Assembly (NCBI GenBank): GCA_016717115.1
Contig: JADKGE010000014.1
Coordinates: 1 to 35,612, forward strand
Reading direction: 5' to 3'
Length of the DNA stretch: 35,612 nt
Source of the DNA: Actinomycetota bacterium
GTDB lineage: Bacteria; Actinomycetota; Actinomycetes; S36-B12
Under the pieces are notes generated by a model. The model had not been told where the DNA came from, made no database searches, and saw only the letters and a list, made by a program, of their open reading frames with translations. The position numbers and the translations under genes are program-made. How positions within the stretch are numbered: the first letter of the stretch is position 1; the number at the start of each line of letters is the position of its first letter. Shown here in pieces: positions 1 to 9,493 of this stretch.

Positions 1-3000
1 TCAACTCCGCAGAACCCCCTTCGGCCCAGGTGCGCGCCCAGTTGAGAGCGTCAAGCGGGTGACCGAAAAATCATCGGTCCCTGTGCCGTCGAATGGCCGG
101 GTGAGGTAGCGAACTTGATCATGCTTACGGCCGTCCGGACTCACGTCCACCAGCGCAAGGCGGTATTGATCACTTAGGTTCTTGGCGGTTGAGAACTTCC
201 GCTTGAGAGTGATCACGAAGTCATCGGATCCCGAGATGCGCCCTTGACTTCGATCCGGATTACGGGTCCTTCCACGGGTGTTGACCGGATGTCATCCCGG
301 GGTGATTGTGTGCCATTTCCTGCGGGTCACGCCCGAGCCTTCTCTCCTCCATTAGGACGGCGTCAACTGCTCGGCGCTCAACTTCGGCTGTCTCCCTCGC
401 GTACTGCGCGGCCGGTGCCGATCGAACGCCCGAGAGCCTGTCCAGAAGGCCTTGAGGCACGACCAACGCTGCTCCAGCAATGACGGGGGGCTCAGCCGTC
501 AACCGGCCATCCATTTCGAGGTCTGCCAAACGGACCTCGAGGCGACGTTCAAGGTCGCGAGCACGCCGATACGCAGTCTCCGGGCGGATCTTGAGGTCCC
601 GCCCCGCGGCTTCGAGGTCCAAGAGTTCCGAGTTCCGAGCATCCCAGTAGTTGATCTCACTTGTGAGTCGCTGGCGAACCTGGTCCTTGGCCTTGGCCAC
701 CAAGGGCGTGACCCTCGACGAAACATCGGTGTAGTGATCCGAGAGTGAGTTCTCGATTGCCCAACCCACGGCCACGTTCTCGGCACCCCGCTCCAGCCAA
801 GGCTCGTCGGCAGCACGGGTGACGCCGTCTACCTCGCCTTCACTCGGCGGTTCGTAGTCCAGGTACGGTGCTGGCCCAGCCTGACGCAAGGAGCCATCTG
901 GAGTGAGTTCGACGAAGTCGAAACGCTTCGAGATTGTCTGCGATGGCGAATGGCCATCCCTGATCGATTGAGTCATCGCGACCAGCAAGCGTGGGGTTTC
1001 GCTCAGGTCCGCCCGATCAATCAAGACGGTCCCGTGCTTGAGGATCGATCGGTTTCGTTCAACGGTGAGGTCCACGACCGCGTCTAGAAGGGTGTGCCCC
1101 GGAGCAAGTAGATCGGCACGTGGAGAGCGGGGAAGATGAATGCGAGCGCGTTCGAACGTCACTCGCTCGTACTTGGGCAGGACCGGCGCGCCATTGCCGG
1201 TTTGACGATCGCGATCCCTGATGTCGGCTGGAACGTGGGTAACTTCGAACCGACCGGCTTCGCGAGCTGTGATCCGACCCCCCAATCTCGCGAAAGCCGC
1301 TAAGAAGAAGGCCTGCACGTAGTGCGGTTGCAGCCTTCTGGCCTGTGCGTCCTCGACGCGACGACGAATTTCATCTACGTCTGCCTCCGACATGACGTCG
1401 TGATTCAGAGCGCGCTCCGCCAGAAGACGATCGAGTCCCTCACCGACGGTGGAGTCGATCACCGTGTTGAGGCGATCTCGTACCTCAGGACGATCGCCGT
1501 ATCGGATGGCTTCCCACAGCAGGTCGCGGAGCGGCTGGTTCTCAAAGGCATTGCCCAGCACGTCGAACACCTTGCCGGAGTATGCCTGGCGCTGCTGCTC
1601 AATCTTTTCCAGAAGCCGCGCAAAGACCTCGCCTTCCCGGGTACTGACGGCCACGAGTTCCACAGGTGGCATACCTCGGTCTGGCCGATGCGGTGAATGC
1701 GGCCGAAACGCTGTTCGATGCGATTGGGGTTCCACGGAAGGTCGTAGTTGGCCATCAGGTGGGCGCTGGAGATTCAAGCCCTCACCGGCTGCGTCTGTGG
1801 CGACAAGTACCCGGACATCTTTGTCCTGGGTGAAGAGTTCCTGGACCTTGCGCCGTTCCTCCCGTCGAACCCCTCCGTGGATTGCCACGACCGCGTCGTC
1901 CCGGCCCAGCAGGGTTCGGATTTGATCGACCAAGTAGTTGAGGGTGTCACGGTGTTCCGTGAAGATGATGATCTTCCGGAGGTTGCCGGCTTCGTCAACT
2001 GCAAGATCGTTGTCCGTCAGGATCGAACGGAGTTCCGTCCACTTGCGGTCAGTTCGGAGTTGCGCACCCGGCGGGCCAGTTCCGCTAGATCCGTGAGTTG
2101 AACGATCTCGATCTGCAGCTCCGCGACCGTACGCGCGGCAGTCGCGGCGTCCACGACATCCTCTTCGAGTTCCTCAGCCTCTGCCGGGTCGAAGTCCTCG
2201 AGATCATCGATGCCAACCTCGGCGTCCCGACCCAGCAAATCGTCCAGGCGTCGCTGGAGCGGTTGCTCCGATGTGGTGCCCCCGGCCGCGACAGCCGCCA
2301 TCTCCCGGCGTCGCTTCTCAAGCCGGTCACGACGACGTTCGAGACTGCGAAGGATGGCCTCCGGGCTGGAGGCCAATCGACGCTGGAGCACGGTCATGGC
2401 GAAGCCGACGGTGTTGCCGCGACGGCCCTCCCCTTCCGCTTTCAGTCGGTCCGCGCGATTCATCTCCTCGCGTACGTACTGTGTCACGGCCTCGTAGAGG
2501 TCTTGCTCCGCATCGGTGAGCTCGTAGGGGACCGTGTAGGCACGCCGCTCTGGAAACAGGGGCGTCCCAGACATCGTCAAGAGTTCCTCCTTGACCATTC
2601 GGCGCATCAGATCTCCGGGCTCGACCGTGTGGACACCGTCCCGGTAGCGCCCCTCAAACCGATCTCCATCGAGGAGCGCAAGAAACAGCTGGAAGTCCTC
2701 CTGCTTACCCGAATGTGGCGTCGCCGTCATGAGCAGCAGGTGGCGGGTAATCCTTCCGAGGAGTTGGCCCAGCAAGTACCGCTTGGTCGTCTTGAGTTCC
2801 GCACCGAAGTAGTGAGCTGACATTCGATGCGCCTCGTCGACCACGATGAGATCCCAGTCAGATCGCTCGAGCATCGCGGTGATGTCCTCGTTGCGAGACA
2901 GCTGATCCATCCGAGCAAGTAGGAGGGGGTGCTGCTCGAACACCTGGCCCTCTACAGCTGAATCAATCAGGGTCCGCGAGAGGATTTCGAAGCGAAGCCC

Positions 3001-3600
3001 GAACTTGTCCCAGAGCTCGTCCTGCCACTGCTCAACAAGGCCACCCGGAGCCACAATCAGACAGCGCGCCAAGTCGCCACGGAGGATCAGTTCCTTGACG
3101 TAAAGCCCGCACGATCGTCTTGCCCGCGCCGGGTCATCTGCAAGCAGGAAGCGAAGTGGCGTCCGCGGGAGCAGTTCGCCGTACACCGCCCGGATCTGGT
3201 GTGGCAACGGTTCCAGATCGCTCGTGCCGATAGCGAGCATCGGATCGAAGAGCGCTGCATACCGGATGCGGAGGGCCTCGGCCGCAACCCGCCAGGACTC
3301 GGGATCACCATCAAAAGCGCGCGACTGGCCGGCCGTCGCGAGGCTCATTCGAGGCTCATGGTCTCGACCTAGAACGGCTTGAGCAGGGGCTCCAACATGG
3401 TCGCGGTAGGTGACCGTCACGAAGTTAGCCCCGTGCCACTGGACGGCGATCACATCGACGGGGTTCGGACCGGCCAATCCAGCGACTGCCGCTCCCGGTA
3501 CGAGGTCCTCAAGACGGAGTCCCAGCTCGCTCTCGAGGGGCGACTTGTCGGTCGGCCCAGCATCCCCGTCTGCCACCTCTGCCCCTCTACCGAAGTACAC
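1..3600 (-). pseudogene. SNF2-family helicase with C-terminal DUF3883-like domain (DrmD-like), multiply frameshifted, runs off left edge
   Basis: Pieces in different frames join into one large superfamily 2 helicase of the type carried by DISARM-like and related anti-phage loci. Seen, N to C: a start region with GTG at 3600; ATPase motif I region near 3107-3138; a DEAH box (VVDEAHRMS) near 2830; MTATPHSG near 2720; the C-terminal helicase lobe with ATDAAGEGLNLQ near 1790 and QRFGRIHRIGQ near 1700; a long helical part; and a DUF3883-like end (IRIEVKG, YLTRPFDGT) at 70-290. Frame changes are needed at about 45, 240, 295, 1658, 1763 and 2050. Inside motif I three missing bases turn the expected DDPGAGKT into DDPARARR, removing the Walker A lysine. 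The corrected frame is still open at base 1, so the true stop lies outside. Codon use is less GC-rich than the genes to its right. Either a decayed defence helicase or a locally poor assembly; the partner genes of such systems are not in view. Confidence 0.8.
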
Positions 3601-4005
3601 CTCGACCCGATTGCCACCGTAGTGGGTAGCGCCGACAGAGGCAGGCGTCGTCAGTCATCGGGAAAGGCCGACCGTGTCGCAACAACCCTGGCAAAGTCGG
3701 AGGCGCTGTGATCACCGGAGGCCCAAGCGCGGAATCGACGAAAGTTCCGGATTCGTTACTGCTCAAAACAAGGCGTGCCCGTGATGCCAAAGGAGACCGA
3801 CTAGTGCCCATGCGTGCGCCGGGCCCGGCGAAGGCCCATGCTGTTTTCGCATCGACACGACGCAGCCCACAGGTCCTGAGCAACCTGGAGGGATGCCTCC
3901 TCTTTAGCAGTCCGAACCAAACTTGCGAGGCACCAACGAGGAATGCCGTTGTGGAGGGAAACGGCCTCGATCCGCGGGGCCTGATCCTCCAAGGCGGTTC
4001 CTGCC
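3601..4005. other. Intergenic region between helicase start and DUF4192 gene
   Basis: No convincing gene in 405 bases; the open frames here lack family resemblance and good ribosome sites. It holds a 14-nt perfect palindrome (CGCCGGGCCCGGCG) near 3818-3831, a weak hairpin (GGAGG-GATG-CCTCC, 3887-3900) and one copy of the element-specific direct repeat (3919-3935). Promoters for the divergent helicase and DUF4192 genes should lie here, but no clear -10/-35 pair was recognised. Confidence 0.5.
3919..3935 (+). repeat. Direct repeat copy 1 (17-nt core)
   Basis: AAACTTGCGAGGCACCA is identical to 9422-9438. Similarity continues downstream (CGAGG, then GCCGT-GTG-AGG) over about 40 nt with one base of length difference. 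This copy ends 70 nt before the DUF4192 start codon. It could be a shared regulatory site or the left boundary of an inserted segment. Confidence 0.8.
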
Positions 4006-5163
4006 ATGACTTCTCTCCCGGTGACCGGCTCTGCCGGTTCCTCGACGAGCACGCTCACGTTGTCCAGCCCGGATGCGTTCCTGGCGTCGGTTCCTCACAT
4101 GCTCGGCTTCGCGTGCGACGACTCGGTCGTCCTGGTGGGCTTGGGCCCGGATGCGGGGGGCCCTTCGTCGATCGTGCGGCTCACGCAGCGGTTCGACACC
4201 CCGCCCTTGTCCATGACGTTGCCGGAGGTGGCCGATCTCGCGCGGTCGGCCGCGGAACCGATGTCCCGGTCGGGGTCGACGGAGGTGATCGTCGCGGTCT
4301 TCGGCTCGACGCGCCCGGCGTCCGGTGCGGAGCTGCCCTCCGCGCCGCTGGTCGACCAGCTGATCGAGTCGCTGGACGATGCGGGGTTGGGTGTGCGGGA
4401 TGCCCTCTACACGGACGGGATCTCCCGCTGGTCGTACGGCTGCCAGGACCCCTCGTGCTGCCCGCCGCAGGGTCGCGTCATCCCCGATGAGGTCCGCACC
4501 CACGTGGCCGCGGAGTTCGCCGTCACCGGCGCCGCCATGGCCCCCAGCCGCGAGGCGCTGGTCGCCGAGCTGGCCCCCGCCGACCCGCAGACCCTCGCCC
4601 AGGTCAGCGACCTCGTCGCGGCGCGCTCCGCGCTGGTCCCCGGCGCCCGCTCCGGCAGGCGGTTCGAGGCGTGGCGCGACGCGGCGATCACCGACGTCGA
4701 CCGCATCACCACCGGGCAGCCGTCCAGCCCTGACGAGGTCGCGGGGGCGCTGGTGGGGCTGCGGGACGTGCGGGTCCGGGACACCGCGCTGTGGGACCTG
4801 GGCCGGGCGCCCGGCCCGAAGCCCGCGGCCGCGGACGGGCTGGCGGCCCTGGTCCGGTCCGCGCCGGCAGGGGACGTGGCGCCGGCGGCGACGGCACTGG
4901 CGATCGTGCACTGGCTCGGCGGCGACGGCGCCCGCGCGAACGTCGCCCTGGACCGAGCCTTGGCCGACAACCCCGAGTACTCCCTCGGTCTCATGGTCCG
5001 CACGGCGCTCAGCTCGGGCCTGCCCCCGCAGTCGTGGAGCAACGCGATGTCCGGGCTGAGCCGGGACACCTGCCGCTACGGCGAGGACCGCCCCGCGCCC
5101 GCTCCCGCCCCGTCCGCGCGGCCGGCGCCGCGGATCACGTCGTCCCCCGGCCTCGCCGGCTGA
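4006..5163 (+). CDS. DUF4192 domain-containing protein
   Basis: 385 aa. The protein matches the actinobacterial DUF4192 family: an N-terminal LTLSSPDAFLASVPHMLGF followed by a hydrophobic strand (SVVLVGLGP), the central Cys-containing segment YGCQDPSCCPPQG near residues 144-157, the AMAPSREALVAEL segment, and a C-terminal helical part with ALAIVHWLGGDGARANVALDRAL, which resembles a TPR-like helix pair. The biochemical role of DUF4192 is unknown. The start ATG follows AAGGCGG at a suitable distance. The tail (about 370-385) is Pro/Ala-rich and probably disordered. It is the first gene of a run of same-strand element genes and stands behind the repeat at 3919. Family identity is firm; function is not known. 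Confidence 0.88.
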   Translation: MTSLPVTGSAGSSTSTLTLSSPDAFLASVPHMLGFACDDSVVLVGLGPDAGGPSSIVRLTQRFDTPPLSMTLPEVADLARSAAEPMSRSGSTEVIVAVFGSTRPASGAELPSAPLVDQLIESLDDAGLGVRDALYTDGISRWSYGCQDPSCCPPQGRVIPDEVRTHVAAEFAVTGAAMAPSREALVAELAPADPQTLAQVSDLVAARSALVPGARSGRRFEAWRDAAITDVDRITTGQPSSPDEVAGALVGLRDVRVRDTALWDLGRAPGPKPAAADGLAALVRSAPAGDVAPAATALAIVHWLGGDGARANVALDRALADNPEYSLGLMVRTALSSGLPPQSWSNAMSGLSRDTCRYGEDRPAPAPAPSARPAPRITSSPGLAG

Positions 5164-5177
5164 CCACCCGCCGTGCG

Positions 5178-5207
5178 GCCTGTGGACGGCGCTGCCCGTC
5201 CACAGGC
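5178..5207 (+). terminator. Hairpin downstream of DUF4192 gene
   Basis: A perfect 12-bp stem (GCCTGTGGACGG, 5178-5189, with CCGTCCACAGGC, 5196-5207) around a 6-nt loop starts 15 nt after the DUF4192 stop. There is no T-run, but GC-rich hairpins without a U-tract are common terminators in actinomycetes. The arms also carry TGTGGA/TCCACA, so a protein-binding inverted repeat is the alternative. Confidence 0.5.
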
Positions 5208-5297
5208 ACCCCGCTCACCGGTGCCGCGGCCGGTCGCGACCGTGACGCTCCCACCAGCACCCCTGTTGCCGTACCCCCTATTGGAAGGACACCGGTC

Positions 5298-5699
5298 ATG
5301 GACCTGACCACCTGGATCGCGACCGTCGAGGCGGACATCAACCGCCGCCCCGGCCTGGCCGACCGCACCTGGGCGTGGGCGTACCTCATCCGCGCGATTG
5401 CCCTGAACGACCTCCTCGCAGCACCGCCCGGGACCACGACCGACGCGGTGTGGGTCGAGCCGCAGATGGCGTGGACGATGGACGACCTCGTCGACGCCGG
5501 CGTCCGCGCCACCGCCCCGACCGTGCCCGAGGTGGACGCCGGCGACGTGCGGGCCGTCCTGACGGCGGCGCTGCGCCGCCTCATCCTCGTCGCCTCCGCC
5601 GACGACCCGCGGCTGCCGATGCCGCTGGTCGATGCCTGCGGGTACGCGGTCCGCCGGGCGGCGCTGGCCCACCACGCCATCTCCGGCACCCTCCCGTGA
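5298..5699 (+). CDS. Hypothetical protein (133 aa)
   Basis: 133 aa, not recognised. ATG at 5298 follows GGAAGGA with about 8 nt spacing, much better than any upstream start in the same frame. The protein is predicted mostly helical and acidic, with Trp-rich stretches (TWIATVEADIN, RTWAWAYLIRAIALNDLL, WVEPQMAWTMDDL). There is no signal peptide, membrane segment or metal motif. Its stop overlaps the GTG start of the next gene (GTGA), which implies translational coupling and a shared function with that 413-aa protein. Confidence 0.72.
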   Translation: MDLTTWIATVEADINRRPGLADRTWAWAYLIRAIALNDLLAAPPGTTTDAVWVEPQMAWTMDDLVDAGVRATAPTVPEVDAGDVRAVLTAALRRLILVASADDPRLPMPLVDACGYAVRRAALAHHAISGTLP

Positions 5700-6937
5700 C
5701 GCCGCCCCGGGTCACGTACGGGGAGCTGATGGACGACGCCCGGCGCGCCGCCCATCAGGGCATGAACGCCCTCGCCCGCGAGCGGTTCCCCGACACCAGC
5801 GGCGCGCGGGCGACCGTCGCGATCCGAGCGGAGCTGCTGGCGGAGATCGGCCAGCACACGGTCACCGTGCTCGGGTCCACCCGGGTGGCCACCTGGCGCG
5901 AAGGTGTGCCCCCGCGACGGTGTCCGGAGTTCCGGCAGCCGGCGGTCATCGCCACCCTCGCCTGGATCGACACCCTCATCGATCACGGTCGTCCTCACCC
6001 CGTATCCCTGCCCACGCCGGAGTCGGCGGTCGCTGCCGGGCACTGGGCCCGGTCGCTACGACTCGTGCGGGCGGCGACCGACCTGGTCGCCACCCACCAG
6101 GACGCACGGGGGGCGGTGCGATCGGGCACCCCGCGGGATCTCGCGCTCGCCGACGTCGGGGGGCTGCTCGCGTCAGCGACCCGCCTGGTCAACGTCATCG
6201 CGCCGATCGAGCCGCTCGCGGTGCGCGCCCGGCAGGCCGGGATGACCCCGGCGGAGGTCGAGCAGGCGCTGCCGCTGGCCGACCGGCTACTCCAGGACAC
6301 GTACGCCCTCGAGGGTGCGCTGCGGTTCCCGATGTCCGCCGTCACCGGCCTGCCCCTGCACCGCGCGCCCATCGGCACCGGGGACCCGGCGGTGGAGTGG
6401 CGGGAGCGGCTGGACCGGGTCCATGCCCGGATGCACCGGCACGCCCAGCGCAGCCGCGCCAGCGTCCGCACCCTGCACGACGTCGCCACCCTCGGCCTGG
6501 TGACCTCCCACGTCCTGACGAGCAGCGGCCTGCGCGACCCCGCGACCGGCCCGGACCTGACCGGCCAGTGGCGCGCGGTCCTGGCCCACCTGGCGCCGCT
6601 GCGCAGCATCGAACGCCACGACCGGGTCATCCGACATGACACCGAGCGGATGCTGGACCTCGCCCGCTCCGCCCGCACCGCCGGCGACCCGCCAGCGCGG
6701 GGGCGGCTGATCCGGGCCATCGATGCCGGCGTGCCGACCATGGATGCCTGCAGCGGACTGGCGGACCGCCTCCTCGCGCAGACCACGGACGCCTGGATCC
6801 CCGCGAAGCCGCACGCCCCCTATCTGCGCGACCTCCACCCGCCCGGGACGGCCGCCCGCCGCGCCCCGCCACCCGAGGCGCAGTGGCCCCGAATGCCACC
6901 ACCCCCGCCAGCGAGCCCAGGTTTGGATTGCGGGTGA
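5696..6937 (+). CDS. Hypothetical protein (413 aa)
   Basis: 413 aa from GTG at 5696, which overlaps the previous stop by 3 nt; ATG at 5729 is an alternative start. Not recognised. The sequence is almost wholly alpha-helical, rich in Arg/Ala/Leu, with long heptad-like stretches around residues 110-330 and a short Pro-rich C-terminus (about 385-410). No enzymatic motif, Cys cluster, signal peptide or membrane segment is visible. The third codon position is almost always G or C, like its neighbours, which supports real coding. Coupling to the 133-aa gene suggests a two-protein unit. Role unknown. Confidence 0.72.
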   Translation: MTPPRVTYGELMDDARRAAHQGMNALARERFPDTSGARATVAIRAELLAEIGQHTVTVLGSTRVATWREGVPPRRCPEFRQPAVIATLAWIDTLIDHGRPHPVSLPTPESAVAAGHWARSLRLVRAATDLVATHQDARGAVRSGTPRDLALADVGGLLASATRLVNVIAPIEPLAVRARQAGMTPAEVEQALPLADRLLQDTYALEGALRFPMSAVTGLPLHRAPIGTGDPAVEWRERLDRVHARMHRHAQRSRASVRTLHDVATLGLVTSHVLTSSGLRDPATGPDLTGQWRAVLAHLAPLRSIERHDRVIRHDTERMLDLARSARTAGDPPARGRLIRAIDAGVPTMDACSGLADRLLAQTTDAWIPAKPHAPYLRDLHPPGTAARRAPPPEAQWPRMPPPPPASPGLDCG

Positions 6938-7073
6938 GGAGGGTATGACGGCGGGAGTAGCGAACCGGTGACACTCACGGTCGGGGGACGGGCAGGACGC
7001 GCAGGCGGATGCGCGGCACCGGCCCGATGAGAGCGGTTGCATTCAGTAGGAGAGCCCCGACCCCAGGAGAGTC

Positions 7074-7838
7074 ATGACCGACAATGCCCACCGCACGCCC
7101 CCCACCCCTGATCACGACGCGACCCGTCCCGCGCCGCGCACGTTCGCGGGGCAGAACCTGGCCGAGGCGGACTTCACCCGCGCCGACCTGGCCGGGGCCG
7201 ACTTCACCGGCGCCGACCTGACCGGTGCGGACCTGTCGGGAGCGAACCTCGCCGGTGCCCTGATGTCCGGCGCGGTCCTGGACGGCGCGCGTTTCACCGG
7301 CGCCGACCTGACCGACGCCCGCCTGGACGCGGCGTCGTGCCTGTTCACCGACCTTCGCCGGGTCACCGCCCCCGGCATCGTCCTAGACGGCGCCGACCTC
7401 ACCGCCGCACAGCTGGACGGCGCCGACCTGACTGACGCGTCCCTGAACCGCGCCCGCCTGGAGGGCGCGAGCCTGCGCGGGACCGTCCTCGACGGCGCCC
7501 GCCTGACCGGCGCCGACCTGCGCGCCGCCGACGCGACCCGCGTGGGCCTGACCGGCGCCGATCTCACCGGAGCGGACGTCACCGAGACCGTCCTGGCCGG
7601 GGCAGAGTTCTCCGGCACCCGGTTCGCGTCCACCACGGGGGCCGCGATCGCGGTGTTCCACGCCCGCAACGCCACCCACTGGTCCACCGGACAGGTGATG
7701 ACTCGCATCGCCGACGACCTCGGCCTGACCGAGTACCAGGAGCAGGTCGAGCCCGCGATCGAGCACGTCCGGGCCGCCGGCCTGGACACCAGCGCCCCCC
7801 GCACCTCCGCCACACCCCCACCCATCTCCTGGGCGTAG
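7074..7838 (+). CDS. Pentapeptide-repeat protein
   Basis: 254 aa. Residues about 24-185 are some 32 tandem pentapeptides of the A(D/N)LxG type (for example FTGADLTGADLSGANLAGA), which fold as a right-handed four-sided beta-helix. Some family members mimic DNA and shield gyrase (MfpA/Qnr); many have no known role. The C-terminal 60 residues (ARNATHWSTGQVMTRIADDLGLTEYQEQV...) are not repeats and may form a short helical cap. The ATG follows AGGAGAG at 6-7 nt, so the start is firm. It has no signal peptide, so it is cytoplasmic. The 136-nt upstream gap gives it room for its own promoter. Family assignment is certain; the target is unknown. Confidence 0.93.
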   Translation: MTDNAHRTPPTPDHDATRPAPRTFAGQNLAEADFTRADLAGADFTGADLTGADLSGANLAGALMSGAVLDGARFTGADLTDARLDAASCLFTDLRRVTAPGIVLDGADLTAAQLDGADLTDASLNRARLEGASLRGTVLDGARLTGADLRAADATRVGLTGADLTGADVTETVLAGAEFSGTRFASTTGAAIAVFHARNATHWSTGQVMTRIADDLGLTEYQEQVEPAIEHVRAAGLDTSAPRTSATPPPISWA

Positions 7839-7901
7839 CCCCTTCGCAGCCGCAGCCGCAGTTGCGGCAGCGGCAGCGGCCGTGACTGCGTGGGTGGTGG
7901 G

Positions 7902-8372
7902 TCAGTCGACGGGGCGCATCGACAGGTGCGCCCCGGCCTGGGTGCTCGACAAGGACGCCAGTGCCGCGCCGAGGGCGGCTTCGACGACGGATGCGTCGAT
8001 GCCCTCCGCGGTGACCAGGAACGCCGACTGCCCGCGCCGCGGCGTCCCGTCCAGCAGGGCCGCTGCGGCCTGGCGGGCGGGGCGGCGGCTGGGGCCGGTG
8101 GCGCAGGCCACCAGCCGGGACACCGGCACGCCGAGGCCGGTGGCGAGGTGCTCGAGGGTCGCCAGCCGGTAGGAGTCCTTCGTGCCGGTGACGACGTTGA
8201 CGACGGAGTTCAGGCTCAGCCCGGACGCGGTCGCGAGGTCGGCCTGGGTGGCATGCCCGCGCAGCACCAGTGCCTGGCGCACGACGGCGCCGAACCATGC
8301 CGGATCCCGCACCGTGACCGCCACGCCCGCCCCCGCTCCGCCCGCCTTCGACCCCCGATGGTCGGGGCCCAC
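7902..8372 (-). CDS. XRE-family helix-turn-helix regulator
   Basis: Up to 156 aa from GTG at 8372; a second GTG at 8324, after a G-rich stretch, gives about 140 aa and is equally plausible. Residues about 24-80 form an XRE/Cro-type HTH (FGAVVRQALVLRGHATQADLATASGLSLNSVVNVVTG...YRLATLEHLATGLGV). The C-terminal half (FLVTAEGIDASVVEAALGAALASL) is not recognised and could be a dimerisation part. It is the only minus-strand gene between the helicase and tRNA-Lys, and diverges from the 290-aa gene, so it probably controls the element genes on one or both sides and its own promoter. Confidence 0.8.
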   Translation of the reverse strand: MGPDHRGSKAGGAGAGVAVTVRDPAWFGAVVRQALVLRGHATQADLATASGLSLNSVVNVVTGTKDSYRLATLEHLATGLGVPVSRLVACATGPSRRPARQAAAALLDGTPRRGQSAFLVTAEGIDASVVEAALGAALASLSSTQAGAHLSMRPVD

Positions 8373-8398
8373 ATTTTACCCACGAAACGGTCTGACCG
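8373..8398 (-). promoter_or_regulatory. Probable promoter/operator of the XRE regulator
   Basis: On the minus strand a TAAAAT -10-like hexamer (8378-8373) lies just ahead of the regulator. An 11-nt palindrome, CGGTC-T-GACCG (8388-8398), sits where the -35/spacer would be. A palindrome over the promoter of an XRE gene is the usual arrangement for self-repression. No second copy was found beside it. Confidence 0.4.
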
Positions 8399-8508
8399 GA
8401 TACGGACTGGCAGTCACGGTTTGATCTCCGCAGTGCCGGGGGATAACGCCGAATGTCAGAAAGCAGTCTGCGGCCCGGCGTGGTCGCCCGAGACCCGAAG
8501 GCCCCACC

Positions 8509-9381
8509 ATGCGCGACGACGAGCTTGCCCCGCTATTGAACGACCCCGACCTGGTGACCGCCCAGGCGTGCCTCACGCTGCTCGAACTCGCCCGGCGGGC
8601 CGCCCCTCGCGAGGCGGACATCGCCGGCGACGTCGTCCTCATCCTCACCGAGCGTCTCCTTCCCGGGCAGACGCTGCGGACCCGCCTCGGCACCCACCCC
8701 AACCCGGAGGCGCTGCTCAACGCGTCCGCGCTGAACGCCGCCAACCAGGCGCGCGCGGCCGCCGGCCGGGAGAAGCGGCGCCTGCCGCTGACCCGGTACG
8801 GGACCCTCGACGAGCTCGAGCCCGACCAGTACCCCTACACCCCGACCATGGGGATCTTCGACGTCCTGCACGACCTCGGGTGGACCACCGAGCTGCTCGA
8901 GGCCCTCGCCGTCCCCCGCAAGCGGCCCGGGCGGTCCATCCACCCCGGCATCGAGGACGCCCTCGAACGGCTCGCCACCTGCTTCGGGGTCACCGTCCGC
9001 TGCCACGGCTGCCCCACCCCGATGGAGCTGCAGCGGATGAGCCTGCGCGGCCCCGCCGACTGGCCCGCCCTGGTCCCCGTCCTGATCGAGTGGGACTGGT
9101 CCGAGGAGCTCATCGCGTTCATCACCACCCGGCCCGTGAACATCGCCCACTGGCGCGACCTCGACGTCACCCCGCCCCCGCGGCAGGAACGCCGCATGGT
9201 CAAGATCGCCCGCAAGATGCGCTGGGAACCCTGGCTGCTGACCGACCCCCAGGTCATCCGCGACGGCGCCCGCTCCAAGCGGGTCCGCCCCACCGACCCG
9301 CCCGTCCCCGCCGGCGCCACCATCGACTGCTCCGCCCACCCCACCGTGCTGCGGCTGCCCCTGGAGACCGCCCGCCGATAG
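8509..9381 (+). CDS. Hypothetical protein (290 aa)
   Basis: 290 aa, not recognised. ATG at 8509 has only a weak upstream purine stretch (GAAGG). Residues 1-100 are helical (LVTAQACLTLLELARRAAPREADIAGDVVLILTERLL, split here only by eye). The middle carries LEPDQYPYTPTMGIFDVLHDLGW and a CHGCPTP pair of cysteines near 165-170. The C-terminal half has Trp-rich segments (WSEELIAFITTRPVNIAHW). No known catalytic motif. It runs divergently from the XRE regulator with 136 nt between, and is a candidate target of that regulator. A nearby TTGATC/GATAAC pair around 8423-8449 might be its promoter but is weak. Confidence 0.7.
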   Translation: MRDDELAPLLNDPDLVTAQACLTLLELARRAAPREADIAGDVVLILTERLLPGQTLRTRLGTHPNPEALLNASALNAANQARAAAGREKRRLPLTRYGTLDELEPDQYPYTPTMGIFDVLHDLGWTTELLEALAVPRKRPGRSIHPGIEDALERLATCFGVTVRCHGCPTPMELQRMSLRGPADWPALVPVLIEWDWSEELIAFITTRPVNIAHWRDLDVTPPPRQERRMVKIARKMRWEPWLLTDPQVIRDGARSKRVRPTDPPVPAGATIDCSAHPTVLRLPLETARR

Positions 9382-9421
9382 GCAAGCGACAGCAGGGTGG
9401 CCGCGAAACCGGTCGCCCGCG

Positions 9422-9438
9422 AAACTTGCGAGGCACCA
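9422..9438 (+). repeat. Direct repeat copy 2 (17-nt core)
   Basis: Identical to 3919-3935, same orientation, with continuing similarity to about 9462. It lies between the 290-aa and 265-aa genes and ends 55 nt before the start of the latter. The segment between the two copies is 5.5 kb and holds six genes. Confidence 0.8.
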
Positions 9439-9493
9439 CGAGGGGTTCGCCGTCGTGCAGGTCAGAAGGACAAACGACCTGCCAGGAGGCGAC

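Noticed and set aside
3904..4911. 335-aa minus-strand ORF opposite DUF4192
   Set aside because: Arg/Gly-rich translation typical of an antisense frame in GC-rich DNA; the plus-strand frame encodes a recognised family.
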